Shown: positions 47,212 to 55,780 of the stretch, piece after piece
Layout: each line of letters opens with the position of its first letter
Numbering within the stretch: position 1 is the stretch's first letter
Source: Lysinibacillus sp. FSL W8-0992
GTDB lineage: Bacteria > Bacillota > Bacilli > Bacillales_A > Planococcaceae
Assembly: GCF_038008685.1 (NCBI RefSeq)
Contig: NZ_JBBOZQ010000001.1
Coordinates: 4,278,001-4,342,000 of the forward strand
DNA length: 64,000 nt
Direction of reading: 5' to 3'
Translations under genes and position numbers: made by a program
Notes under the pieces: generated by a model
The model's input: the letters and a program-made list of their open reading frames with translations, nothing else
Databases searched by the model: none
Told to the model about the DNA's origin: nothing

Positions 47212-48117
47212 ATGGGTAAGAAAACGAAGATAGCTATTGCAATAGCAGCAGCCAGTGCAGCTGCTTGGGCAGGTAGTAAAGCTATTTCCAAACCTCAACA
47301 GCGTGAAGGGAAACAAGCATTACAATTTGATCGCCCGATCATTCTCGCACATCGTGGCGGAGCACATTTAGAACCTGAGCATACAATGCTTGCTTTTGAA
47401 AAATCTGCACAGTTAGGTGTAGACGGCTTTGAAATAGACATTCGCTTAACAAAAGACGAAGAAATTATCGTTTACCATGATGCTACCGTAGAACGTACTA
47501 CTGATGGTTATGGGTCAGTATCAGAAATGACATTAGCAGAAATAAACGCATTGAATCATGGCTATCAATTTGAAGATTTAGCAGGTGAATTTCCTTATCG
47601 GGATAAAAAAGTTGACGTTGTTACACTACGTGAATTACTAGAAAGCTATCCAAATATGTTAATCAATATTGATATTAAAGATGCACCAGATACGTATGAA
47701 GGTAGTTTAATGCCTTCTAAACTATGGCGATTAATAGAAGAACTTAATGCAGAGGATCATGTCGTTGTCACTAGCTTTTATGGTGAACAAATTGACCGTT
47801 TTAATTTATATGCACAAAATCAAGTTGCGCTTGGAGCTGGTGAATCAGATGTGCGCAAAGCATTTGCTTCATTCTCAAGTCAATTCGGACATTTATATCA
47901 TCCAAAAGTAGACGTATTTCAAATTCCTCCAAAATCAGGTGTCGTATCACTCGATTCACCGAAATTTATTCAGTTTTTAAGTAACTTGAATATCCCTGTC
48001 CATTATTGGACAATCAACGATTCTGTTACGATGAATAAATTAATTAATAACGGCGCAAAAGGTATTATTACCGATCGACCTGATGTTGCAGTTGAATTAC
48101 TACAAGAACATGATTGA
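47212..48117 (+). CDS. Glycerophosphodiester phosphodiesterase
   Basis: A 301-residue GlpQ/UgpQ-like protein. The N-terminus (KKTKIAIAIAAASAAAWAG) is a hydrophobic signal or anchor. The catalytic core shows AHRGGAHLEPEHT and FEIDIRLTKDEEIIVYHDAT, with the metal-binding E and D and the catalytic His residues. The C-terminal HYWTINDSVTMNKLINNGAKGIITDRPD is typical. It would hydrolyse glycerophosphodiesters to glycerol 3-phosphate and an alcohol. Start chosen at 47212 with AAGGAGG. Confidence 0.88.
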   Translation: MGKKTKIAIAIAAASAAAWAGSKAISKPQQREGKQALQFDRPIILAHRGGAHLEPEHTMLAFEKSAQLGVDGFEIDIRLTKDEEIIVYHDATVERTTDGYGSVSEMTLAEINALNHGYQFEDLAGEFPYRDKKVDVVTLRELLESYPNMLINIDIKDAPDTYEGSLMPSKLWRLIEELNAEDHVVVTSFYGEQIDRFNLYAQNQVALGAGESDVRKAFASFSSQFGHLYHPKVDVFQIPPKSGVVSLDSPKFIQFLSNLNIPVHYWTINDSVTMNKLINNGAKGIITDRPDVAVELLQEHD

Positions 48118-48121
48118 AGAC

Positions 48122-48162
48122 ATAAAGGTAAGAGCAACTATTGTAAATGCTCTTACCTTTAT
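48122..48162. terminator. Terminator between phosphodiesterase and dehydrogenase genes
   Basis: Perfect 15-base arms (ATAAAGGTAAGAGCA and complement) with an 11-base loop lie between convergent stops; it probably serves both. Confidence 0.8.
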
Positions 48163-48178
48163 CTTTTATAAAACGCCA

Positions 48179-49231
48179 TTAAGATAATTGAGCTAAAATT
48201 GCATCAGTTACCTCCCGTAATGTGGCAGTTCCCCCTAAGTCTCCGGTTTTTATACCTTGCGCCAATGAAGCCTCCATTGCATTTAGCACCGTTGAACCTA
48301 GCTCTTGATAGCCTAAAAAATCAAGCATCATTTTGCCTGTCCATATTTGCCCAAGCGGATTAGCAATTCCTTTTCCAGCAATATCTGGCGCGGAGCCATG
48401 AACTGGTTCAAACATAGAAGGATATTCGCGTTCAATATTTAAGTTAGCTGCTGGAGCAATACCGATACTTCCCATAATAGCTCCACCTAAATCTGTTAAA
48501 ATATCTCCAAATAAATTGGAAGCAACGATTACATCAAAATTTTCTGGTTTCATCACTAGGAAAGCTGCTAACGCATCAATATGGTTGGTCGCTTGTCCAA
48601 TTGCTTCATAGTCTTTACCAACTTCTTCAAATACCTCATCCCAAAATGGCATGCTGTAAGTTAAACCATTCGATTTTGTTGCACTAGTAACATGCTGACG
48701 ACGGGTTTTAGCCATATCAAAGGCATATCGCATCGCACGTTCGGTCGCTTTTCTAGTAAAGATTGCATTTTGAATGGCAATTTCATCCTGTCCGCTATGA
48801 ATACGACCACCACTCTCTGAATACTCCCCTTCTGAGTTTTCACGTACAACAACAAAGTCAAAGCCATTCGGATTACGTAATGGTGATGCTAAGCCTTGTA
48901 GCAGCTTCGCTGGACGTACATTAATAGACTGCTTCATTTCACGACGAATTTTAATTAATAACCCCCACAAGGAAATGTGATCGGGTACTAGATCAGGCAT
49001 TCCTACTGCCCCTAAAAAGATTTGATCATAGCCCTTTAATAGTTCGATGCCATTATCAGGCATCATTTTACCTGTTTCTAAATAATAATCACAGCCCCAT
49101 GGAAATGTTGTCCATTCAAATGTAAAGCTTCCATCTAATTGTGCAACCTTGTCTAAAACTTCTATCGCTGCTGGTACTACTTCTTTTCCAATACCATCTC
49201 CTGGAATAACAGCAATTCGATATGTATTCAT
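48179..49231 (-). CDS. Tartrate/D-malate dehydrogenase family protein
   Basis: A 350-residue beta-decarboxylating dehydrogenase of the isocitrate/isopropylmalate family. The N-terminus YRIAVIPGDGIGKEV, RENSEGEYSE, TSATKSNGL, NLFGDILTDLGGAIMGSIG, and EPVHGSAPDIAGKGIANP cover the family signature. The RENSEGEYS motif and length point to tartrate dehydrogenase/D-malate dehydrogenase (YcsA-like) rather than LeuB. Metal and NAD-dependent. Start at 49231 chosen behind GGGGGC. Confidence 0.82.
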   Translation of the reverse strand: MNTYRIAVIPGDGIGKEVVPAAIEVLDKVAQLDGSFTFEWTTFPWGCDYYLETGKMMPDNGIELLKGYDQIFLGAVGMPDLVPDHISLWGLLIKIRREMKQSINVRPAKLLQGLASPLRNPNGFDFVVVRENSEGEYSESGGRIHSGQDEIAIQNAIFTRKATERAMRYAFDMAKTRRQHVTSATKSNGLTYSMPFWDEVFEEVGKDYEAIGQATNHIDALAAFLVMKPENFDVIVASNLFGDILTDLGGAIMGSIGIAPAANLNIEREYPSMFEPVHGSAPDIAGKGIANPLGQIWTGKMMLDFLGYQELGSTVLNAMEASLAQGIKTGDLGGTATLREVTDAILAQLS

Positions 49232-49345
49232 TTCATTGCCCCCTTTTCCCAACTTTACTTACATATTTACTATATAATTTTTATTGCAAAAAAAATAGAA
49301 GCAGTGTTTTTTGACATGCTTCTACCTGTAGAGAATATGACACGA

Positions 49346-49460
49346 TGATTTCCATTCAGGTGCTCCCTTTCCGTAGGCACGGCTTCAACTAATTTTTCAG
49401 CTACAGGAGTGTCGCACCTTCCACTCCAATCACATCTACATATAAAATAATTTGCTCCTA
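49346..49460 (+). repeat. Degenerate intergenic repeat, copy 2
   Basis: Shares GTAGGCACGGCTTCAACTAA and CAGGAGTGTCGCACCTTCCA with the copy at 5239-5393, in the same order and orientation and ending in a similar TTTGCTCCTA tail; about 40 bp of the centre are missing here. Non-coding. Confidence 0.6.
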
Positions 49461-49474
49461 GGTTATGAATTTTC

Positions 49475-49514
49475 ACAAAAAAAGACACAACACCTCGAGA
49501 GGTATTGTGTCTTT
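49475..49514 (-). terminator. Terminator of ylbF
   Basis: 16-base arms (AAAGACACAA then CACCTC, one mismatch) and a T-run on the minus strand, some 35 bp past the ylbF stop. Confidence 0.82.
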
Positions 49515-49547
49515 ACATGAAGCAGTGTCGTTTTGACACTACTTCTA

Positions 49548-49994
49548 TTATGCAGAACAGGAGCAAGAGCCACCTGAGCCACAACCGCTTCCACATGAAG
49601 AATTGGATGCGAAAAATGGATTACTTACTGGTACTTTTACTGCTTCTGATACAGTTTTACCTATAAGTAAGCTTATCTCATCTAGTAAATCTTGAAAATC
49701 ATTTTCAGCTAACTTTAATGCTGAAATTTTTTCATTTAAATCGAGTGAGCGCTTTTGCTGACGAATCGATTTCATAATTGTATGATAATCCGGATGATAT
49801 TTTCCGAAACGTTGTACATCTTCGTATTGCTCCTTCATGCGACCAAATGCATAAATAGCTTCAACTAGCTCACTATCGCTATATACAGCATTATACGCTA
49901 CCCTTAGCGCATTCGCAGGCTCGGAGGAAAGAATCATTTCGCAAAGCGCATCGGCCTCATCCAAAATGATTGCCCATTCAGAGGTTATCATCAT
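49548..49994 (-). CDS. ylbF: YlbF/RicF, subunit of the Y-complex regulating RNA processing
   Basis: A 148-residue alpha-helical protein, homologous to RicF, which with YmcA and YaaT forms the Y complex that stimulates RNase Y mRNA processing, biofilm formation and sporulation. The C-terminal tail SSCGSGCGSGGSCSCSA holds four cysteines, likely ligands of an iron-sulfur cluster as reported for the Ric complex. Two ATGs start it (49994 or 49991). Confidence 0.87.
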   Translation of the reverse strand: MMITSEWAIILDEADALCEMILSSEPANALRVAYNAVYSDSELVEAIYAFGRMKEQYEDVQRFGKYHPDYHTIMKSIRQQKRSLDLNEKISALKLAENDFQDLLDEISLLIGKTVSEAVKVPVSNPFFASNSSCGSGCGSGGSCSCSA

Positions 49995-50080
49995 TTTAAT
50001 TCCCCCAATCTAATACCCATCATAACAGATTTTGTGGTAATTTTACATTATTGATATTTCTAAAAGAGGGAGTTTTAAAA

Positions 50081-50578
50081 TTGGCAACATCAACTAAAGG
50101 ACAAATTGAAGAATTACTCGCTACTATTTTACAACATAGTACAGCGGAGGATGAGGAAGTTTTACTACACTTGCTAAATGGTATTCACGGTAAACAACAA
50201 GGCATACATCGCCGTTATATCAATGCCGCTTTACATATGGTGGGCAACTTCGAGCCAGACAGTAGTGAGGTACGGATACCTATTACGCCCGTTATTCACA
50301 ATACCATTAAAGTGCCACATGGAGGGATTATTGCAACAATTGCTGATGCCGCAATGGGCGGACTCGCATCGCGTTCTGTTCCAGCAGGCTTTAATGTTGT
50401 AACAACAAATATTAACGTCTCCTATATAGCAACCACGACCAATAAAGAATTAGTTGCACGAGGACGTTTTGTTCATAAGGGACGTCAAACACTTGTAATG
50501 GAATGTGACATTGAGGATGAAACTGGTCGTAAACTGGCAATTGCCACCGCTTCGTTCTTTGTTATTCAGCGTCGTTAG
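50081..50578 (+). CDS. PaaI-type hotdog thioesterase
   Basis: A 165-residue hotdog-fold protein with the thioesterase region HGGIIATIADAAMGGLASRSVP and a strand pattern VVTTNINVSYIATT typical of PaaI/ComA2-like acyl-CoA thioesterases. The substrate is unknown. The TTG at 50081, behind a GAGGGAG site, gives an LATSTKGQ start. Its 3' end overlaps the murE-like gene on the other strand by 17 bp. Confidence 0.8.
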   Translation: MATSTKGQIEELLATILQHSTAEDEEVLLHLLNGIHGKQQGIHRRYINAALHMVGNFEPDSSEVRIPITPVIHNTIKVPHGGIIATIADAAMGGLASRSVPAGFNVVTTNINVSYIATTTNKELVARGRFVHKGRQTLVMECDIEDETGRKLAIATASFFVIQRR

Positions 50579-52034
50579 TCATAACAGAGGCAAAATAATC
50601 TTTAATACATTGTTGATCGGAAAAAGGGAATTTTTGATTTTTTATTTGTTGTGTTTGTTCATGCCCTTTTCCGGCAACAAGCACAATATCTCCTTTTTGC
50701 GCTTTTGCCAATGCCTGATGAATCGCAACTTTCCGGTCTAAAAAAATTTCATAATATTGCTGCTCTGAGAAACCAGCAATAATACTTTCATTAATTAATA
50801 TAGGATCCTCATCACGAGGGTTATCAGTCGTTAAGAAAATAACATCTGCATACTTGCTTGCCACAGCACCCATGGCAAAACGTTTTGCCTTATCTCTATT
50901 GCCACCGCAGCTAAACACTAGGTAGATGGTCTTCTTACTATCAAAAGTTTGTAACACTGCCTGCAATGCCTCTGCCGTATGTGCATAATCTACATACACA
51001 TCAATACCAAGTAGGTTTTCTATTCGCTCCAGTCTACCTTCTGGTAATTTAAGTCCCCACATATGCTCCACTAGTTCATCAATAGTGAAACCTAAACGCC
51101 ACACAGCCATTAATGCAGCTACTGCATTTTGCACATGATACTTACCAACAAAAGGAATGGCAATAATGTGCTCACTCGTTGTCGTTTGCAAACATAGTAC
51201 GGTTTTTCCAATAGTTTCACTCACAATTTGGATATGTAAATCATTGTGATTGTCAAAGCCGAATGAGCATGATTTTTTCTTGTCGTAAATACCAACGGAG
51301 CGGCAAAAATTATCGTCTCCATTTAACACAATTTTTTTTGATAAATCCGCTAACCTCTTTTTAGCACGTTTATACGCTTCTAGTCCCCCATGGTCTTCCA
51401 AATGATCCTCTGATAAATTTAAAAATACCCCACAATCAATATCGCAATGATCAAGTCTATGCTGTTGCAATCCCATTGAGGAAGCTTCTAAAACAACATG
51501 TGTAACACCTTGACGAACACATTGTTTTAAAATAGGATGCAGCTCTTTTGCTTGTAATGTTGTTAACTGCTCATATTCTGTTTGTTGTTTTTGCCCATTA
51601 ACGAAGAAGCCTACTGTTCCAATAACTGCTACATTTTTATGTAAAGCTTTTAGTAATTGGCTTACAAAATGACTTACCGTTGTTTTTCCATTAGTTCCCG
51701 TTATGGCAATAACCGATAATGCTTCAGCCGGAAAAGCAGCTAGTTTTGCACTTGCATAAGATAAAAACAAAGCGGTATTCGGTACCCAAACGAAAGGAAT
51801 ATTCTGATCGCTGAATGGTATTGCAATACTTTCCTCGGATACTACAGCGGCAGCTCCTCTTGCCAGTGCTTCTTTTACAAAGCGACTGCCAGATGTCTTT
51901 TTTCCTTTTCGGACAATGAAAATATCTCCAGGTTTCACCGATTGTGCATAATCCTCTACACCGGTAATTATTGTACGAATGGATCCACCAGTTACACTAC
52001 ATGGCCAATCTTTCAATAGCTCAGCTAATTGCAA
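50562..52034 (-). CDS. murE: MurE-type UDP-MurNAc-tripeptide ligase, DAP-type
   Basis: A 490-residue Mur ligase with domain order N-terminal UDP-binding, central ATPase with P-loop GTNGKTT (residues 113-119) and C-terminal ligase domain. It keeps DNPR (404-407, in TTDNPRDEDP), the motif that selects meso-diaminopimelate, whereas lysine enzymes such as that of S. aureus have DNPA. Compared with vegetative MurE, TTPE is TTLQ (158-161) and SSHAL is SSMGL (185-189). TTG start at 52034 behind AAAGGAGGAA. It stands alone, outside the dcw cluster, and is preceded by a sigma-K-type promoter. Confidence 0.85.
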   Translation of the reverse strand: MQLAELLKDWPCSVTGGSIRTIITGVEDYAQSVKPGDIFIVRKGKKTSGSRFVKEALARGAAAVVSEESIAIPFSDQNIPFVWVPNTALFLSYASAKLAAFPAEALSVIAITGTNGKTTVSHFVSQLLKALHKNVAVIGTVGFFVNGQKQQTEYEQLTTLQAKELHPILKQCVRQGVTHVVLEASSMGLQQHRLDHCDIDCGVFLNLSEDHLEDHGGLEAYKRAKKRLADLSKKIVLNGDDNFCRSVGIYDKKKSCSFGFDNHNDLHIQIVSETIGKTVLCLQTTTSEHIIAIPFVGKYHVQNAVAALMAVWRLGFTIDELVEHMWGLKLPEGRLERIENLLGIDVYVDYAHTAEALQAVLQTFDSKKTIYLVFSCGGNRDKAKRFAMGAVASKYADVIFLTTDNPRDEDPILINESIIAGFSEQQYYEIFLDRKVAIHQALAKAQKGDIVLVAGKGHEQTQQIKNQKFPFSDQQCIKDYFASVMTNDAE

Positions 52035-52059
52035 TGTCTCATTCCTCCTTTCAGTTCTC

Positions 52060-52088
52060 TATCATATGACGGCTTTTGTAACGGTGTG
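52060..52088 (-). promoter_or_regulatory. Candidate sigma-K promoter of the murE-like gene
   Basis: Reading the minus strand, CACA (52085-52088), 16 bp, then CATATGATA (52060-52068). This matches the full sigma-K consensus mACm-N16/17-CATAnnnTA. The -10 box also suits sigma-E, but no sigma-E-like -35 is present. The predicted start would leave a leader of about 20 bp before the TTG. Confidence 0.65.
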
Positions 52089-52202
52089 ACGAAAAATGCA
52101 GGAGCCTCCAAATGCCATTTAAGTAGGCTATTGTAAACGTCGAAAGTTGCAAGCCATTCACCAATACGAAAAATATTAGCCATTTGATTTTTCCTGTTTT
52201 AG

Positions 52203-52237
52203 ACAAAAAAATATTGTCTTGAATTAATCAAGACAAT
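52203..52237 (-). terminator. Terminator after the CAP-domain protein gene
   Basis: A hairpin with 9-base arms (ATTGTCTTG/CAAGACAAT), an AT loop and a seven-T run on the minus strand. Confidence 0.78.
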
Positions 52238-52315
52238 CTTTTGAGACTGATTAAATTATAGAGTTACCTAAAATAATATAGGCTTCTTAATCGTAAATAT
52301 CCTACTCGCAAAGTT

Positions 52316-52342
52316 CAGAATTGTTTGAGTGACTGGCACTTA
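52316..52342. repeat. Half-copy of the REP-like palindrome beside the CAP gene
   Basis: TTCAGAATTGTTTGAGTGAC then TGGCACTTA matches the right arm of the palindrome at 18594-18642 with three differences, just at the stop codon of the CAP-domain gene. Confidence 0.55.
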
Positions 52343-53446
52343 TTGAACTGCTTCTTCTGTATCCTCAACAGATTCCTCACTATCATCTTTTTGCTTCGAT
52401 GGCTCCACGAAAATTTGAGTATAGTAATTTAAAAAGACACCTGATCCTACAGCAGAAAATTTATCGTTTAAAATTACTTTGCGATGTTCAGGTGAATTGA
52501 GCCAGCCATGCATTGCCTCAATCGCATCAAAGTATGCTGTCGCGAGGTTTTCATTCGCATCACTATAAGCAATTTCATGTGTGTCTAAACGTTTCTTTAA
52601 ATCGCCATTTGTTGGTGATTCATGACCTGAAAAATTTTGCACTTTCATATCTTCACTGTGCAATTTTGCTACTTCTTCTAGTTTTGCATCAAGTTCCAAT
52701 GGAGCTAAATCATGATGAACGCGCGTGACATTAATTAAATCATCAAGCTGTGCAGTACTTGCTTCATTAATATCTTGTTGTAAAAACGAGGATGGCGGCG
52801 TCGGACTAACAAGCTCACCTTGATAAATCATTTCATAAGGCTGATGTAGTACGAGCGTCTCACTATCCGTAAAGCGAACACCTTGTAGTGCACTCGTTTC
52901 TCTATCAATATAAAGCTGTGCAAATAGTCCATCAAATTTTATTAGTAGCCTAGTCTGCATATCTTCCTCACTCATAGAGAAAATGAAAATATTTTCCCCC
53001 ACATTGGCAGCTACTTCATAATCTATAATCGTCATTCGGTAAATATCGTCCCGCTTCTGACCTATTTTAAAAGGTGTAGCATCTAGCTTATCACCCGCTA
53101 TGTATACTTGTGTCACTATATCGTTTTGCACGCCAAGCATAAAAAATGTTGACACACTTGTTTTATAAACCCACCATTCGTAACCAAATGATGAAGGCTC
53201 TTTCCTTGCCGGTTCACCATATTGTTCTAAGACAACTTGAATTCCTTGGCCAATTAATGTCGACATACCACTTTGCGGACGTGTCATCGCTCCAACTTCT
53301 GGTTGCTCCAGCTCTGTTTTCGGAATAATATTTGAATTGGCATTTGGACCTTCAAGTGGCTCATTTTCTTTAGGCGTATTAAAGAACATAAAGCCGATAA
53401 ACGCAATCGTTGCACAGGCAATTAAAATGCGAAATAAAGCTTTCAT
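52340..53446 (-). CDS. ylbC: CAP-domain (SCP/PR1) secreted or membrane-anchored protein
   Basis: A 368-residue protein with an N-terminal membrane anchor/signal (LFRILIACATIAFIGFMFF), a CAP-associated N-terminal domain (about residues 60-205) and a C-terminal CAP domain: LDDLINVTRVHHDLAPLELDAKLEEVAKLHSEDM, FSGHESPTNGDLKKRL, and NENLATAYFDAIEAMHGWLNSPEHR. The layout is that of B. subtilis YlbC, at the same map place. Ligand unknown. Confidence 0.85.
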   Translation of the reverse strand: MKALFRILIACATIAFIGFMFFNTPKENEPLEGPNANSNIIPKTELEQPEVGAMTRPQSGMSTLIGQGIQVVLEQYGEPARKEPSSFGYEWWVYKTSVSTFFMLGVQNDIVTQVYIAGDKLDATPFKIGQKRDDIYRMTIIDYEVAANVGENIFIFSMSEEDMQTRLLIKFDGLFAQLYIDRETSALQGVRFTDSETLVLHQPYEMIYQGELVSPTPPSSFLQQDINEASTAQLDDLINVTRVHHDLAPLELDAKLEEVAKLHSEDMKVQNFSGHESPTNGDLKKRLDTHEIAYSDANENLATAYFDAIEAMHGWLNSPEHRKVILNDKFSAVGSGVFLNYYTQIFVEPSKQKDDSEESVEDTEEAVQ

Positions 53447-53593
53447 AAACGACTCCTTTCTTCCCCATTATTGTAAGTTATTATATCAATTGTAAACGTG
53501 TTGACACAATGTTGTCATTGCAACAATGTCGAATATGCTCTATTATAAAAATGAGCGTATACTATGTACGAAAAGCTAAAGGAGGATTATTAG

Positions 53594-53995
53594 ATGTATT
53601 TTGAGAATACTAACCTTGAGAATTTAACAGCTGACCAAGAACTGATTGAAAACATTATGAAAAATAATGGTTTAGAATGTGATGGTGCTTGGGATTACGA
53701 ACGCATGACTTTTGACCGTCGTTTCGATACTCGTGAAGGCCGTTACTACCTACGCGTATTCGCATATGCGCAATCTGGTGATGTTGGAGCACATGATGCT
53801 GTCTTAACATTAATGAAACCAGCTCTTGGTAAATACTACTATCCACATGGTGTTGAGTATGGTGACGATGAAGTTTTCCCAGCTCATCTTGTAAAAAAAT
53901 GTGATGAAATCTTAAAAAAAGTAAGATTAGACTTAGAAGCATTCGTAGTTGAGTCTCCTTCTAACAAAAAAGCGTTGGAAACTGTTAACGCGTAA
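53594..53995 (+). CDS. YugN-like protein
   Basis: A 133-residue soluble protein similar to YugN of Bacillus: MYFENTNLEN, GAWDYERMTFDRRFDTREGRYYLRVFAYA. Function unknown. A GGAGG site (AAAGGAGGATTATTAG) lies just before the ATG. Divergent from the CAP gene. Confidence 0.78.
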   Translation: MYFENTNLENLTADQELIENIMKNNGLECDGAWDYERMTFDRRFDTREGRYYLRVFAYAQSGDVGAHDAVLTLMKPALGKYYYPHGVEYGDDEVFPAHLVKKCDEILKKVRLDLEAFVVESPSNKKALETVNA

Positions 53996-54109
53996 TTAGC
54001 GCTTTAGCAACAACGTAAAGCCAATGTCTTTGCATAGTAATGACCAAAACAATGGTATTAATGCAACAACAAATTCATGTTTACAGAATTTATATGTATA
54101 ATTATCAAG

Positions 54110-54136
54110 AAAAGACTGGTGGTCCAGTCTTTTTTA
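54110..54136 (+). terminator. Terminator of the yugN-like gene
   Basis: Arms AAAAGACTGG and CCAGTCTTTT with a four-base TGGT loop, followed by a T-run on the plus strand. Confidence 0.85.
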
Positions 54137-54201
54137 TTTTGAGTAAAAAAATTATTTCTCCTCATACTAACGGTATCTTTCAAATGATGTAGGTGAGATA
54201 C

Positions 54202-55266
54202 TTGATACAATTTTTTAAAAGACCCTTTTTTCGTCATCCTATAATTGTCATCGCCATAGGATTAATTATACTATGGTTTTTATCCTTATCTTTTCCTATC
54301 CTTCTTGCCTATGTAACCGCACTATTATTAGAGCCTCTTATTATTCGAATGAGCGAACGCTTTCGAAAAAAGCGTAAAATCATTGTCTCCATTTTTTTAG
54401 TTTTCTTTTTTTGCATAACATTACTACTATGTATTCTCTTAGGTTATATAAGCTGGAAACAGTTTTCGTCATTTATTATTCATATTCCAGATTATCTCAA
54501 CCAATTATCAGCACTATGGATTCAAATTCAATCTAAGCTAGCTAATTATACGTATCATTTGCCACTTGATCTTGTGACACAAATTCAATTAATAATTGAA
54601 CGAGGGTTATCCTCCATTGAAAAATTTGCACTTTCTTTAACAAATATTAATGATTGGTCGTCGTTACTTTCCCATTTACCATCACTTTTGTTTGATATTT
54701 TCGTTTATTGGATTGTGTTATACATGCTTCTTTTAGATTTACCATCGATTAACAAGAGACTAATGGCACCTATCCCTTTTCATTACCATCAAAAAATACT
54801 TTTTATCGGAGAGCGTGTTAAAGTTGCATTATTTGGCTTTATTAAAGCGCAATTACTTGTTGGAATTTGTATATTTGCCGTAGCCTTAATATCGTTTTTT
54901 TTATTAAAAACGCCTTTTCCGTTTATATTAGCACTTCTAATTGTACTATTAGATGTTATTCCCTTTTTAGACTCATTTATTTTACTGTTCCCGTGGGCAA
55001 TTTACAAAGCATTTACTGGTGATTATGTCTTTGCTATTGCCTTAGTTGTGCTGACAGTCGTACTTTTCTTAATACGCCGTATGATTGAGCCTAAAATTAT
55101 TGGTGATAAAATTGGTCTTTCTTCGCTCTCCACTTTTATCGCGATGTTTATCGGCTTTAAAGTATTTGGTTTTCTCGGTATTTTAATCGGCCCATTACTC
55201 GTTGTCGTTGCTCTTTCTTTATTTAATCAGTCTTCTATAAAAAATCTCCCACCTTCTCAAGAGTAA
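54202..55266 (+). CDS. AI-2E/YtvI family membrane protein
   Basis: A ~354-residue polytopic protein of the AI-2E (YtvI/PerM) family, with about eight helices and the late motif GDYVFAIALVVLTVVLFLIRRMIEPKIIGDKIGLSSL, where RxxxEPKIIGxxxGL is the family core. The TTG at 54202 follows AGGTGAG; a GTG at 54193 would use the same site poorly. YtvI relatives in Bacillus are sporulation membrane proteins; the transported molecule is unknown. Confidence 0.8.
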   Translation: MIQFFKRPFFRHPIIVIAIGLIILWFLSLSFPILLAYVTALLLEPLIIRMSERFRKKRKIIVSIFLVFFFCITLLLCILLGYISWKQFSSFIIHIPDYLNQLSALWIQIQSKLANYTYHLPLDLVTQIQLIIERGLSSIEKFALSLTNINDWSSLLSHLPSLLFDIFVYWIVLYMLLLDLPSINKRLMAPIPFHYHQKILFIGERVKVALFGFIKAQLLVGICIFAVALISFFLLKTPFPFILALLIVLLDVIPFLDSFILLFPWAIYKAFTGDYVFAIALVVLTVVLFLIRRMIEPKIIGDKIGLSSLSTFIAMFIGFKVFGFLGILIGPLLVVVALSLFNQSSIKNLPPSQE

Positions 55267-55280
55267 GGAGGGAGATTTTT
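55241..55280. terminator. Bidirectional terminator at the end of the ytvI-like gene
   Basis: AAAATCTCCC and GGGAGATTTT pair across the last codons of the gene; T-runs on both strands serve the convergent ctaM-like gene too. Confidence 0.75.
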
Positions 55281-55283
55281 GTG

Positions 55284-55745
55284 TTAAAATCCTAAAATCG
55301 CTTTAATAACAGATGTTGTTTCACCTGGCTCAAATAGTATATACAATAACATGTACACCATAACACCTGTTACTGCTACAAAGAACCAGATAATACTAGT
55401 GATTGGTCCAATTCGCTTATGAAGCTTAATGTTTGTTTTTAAACCTGATATAATACTAACTAGTCCAAATACGGCTCCAGCTGTTGCTAATGTAATGTGG
55501 AATATTAAAAAGAATGTATAGTAAGGTTTTAAATCCTCACCGCCACCAAAAGCTGTATTACCAATAAAGACCGTACGTGAAGCGTAGATGATAAAGAAGC
55601 AAAGTGCAGCAACACCAGCAGCTAACATAACCTTTTTATGTGCTTCTACTTTTCCCTTTATAATTAAGCCCCAACCAATTGCTACAAGTACAGCACTTAT
55701 TACAATAAATGATGTACTAATAGTAGGCAAAATTTGCAATTCCAT
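55284..55745 (-). CDS. ctaM: DUF420 protein, cytochrome oxidase assembly CtaM type
   Basis: A 153-residue protein with four to five membrane helices, PTISTSFIVISAVLVAIGW near the N-terminus and the conserved ASRTVFIGNTAFGG loop. DUF420 proteins such as CtaM are needed to make active heme-A oxidases in Staphylococcus and Bacillus. It follows ctaG on the same strand and next to the oxidase operon. Confidence 0.85.
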   Translation of the reverse strand: MELQILPTISTSFIVISAVLVAIGWGLIIKGKVEAHKKVMLAAGVAALCFFIIYASRTVFIGNTAFGGGEDLKPYYTFFLIFHITLATAGAVFGLVSIISGLKTNIKLHKRIGPITSIIWFFVAVTGVMVYMLLYILFEPGETTSVIKAILGF

Positions 55746-55780
55746 TCACAAAACTCCTTATACAAAATAAATTTCAATTA

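Noticed and set aside
46998..47291. 97-codon frame starting opposite the phosphodiesterase
   Set aside because: Antisense to the signal region and upstream gap of the phosphodiesterase gene; no ribosome binding site and no family resemblance.
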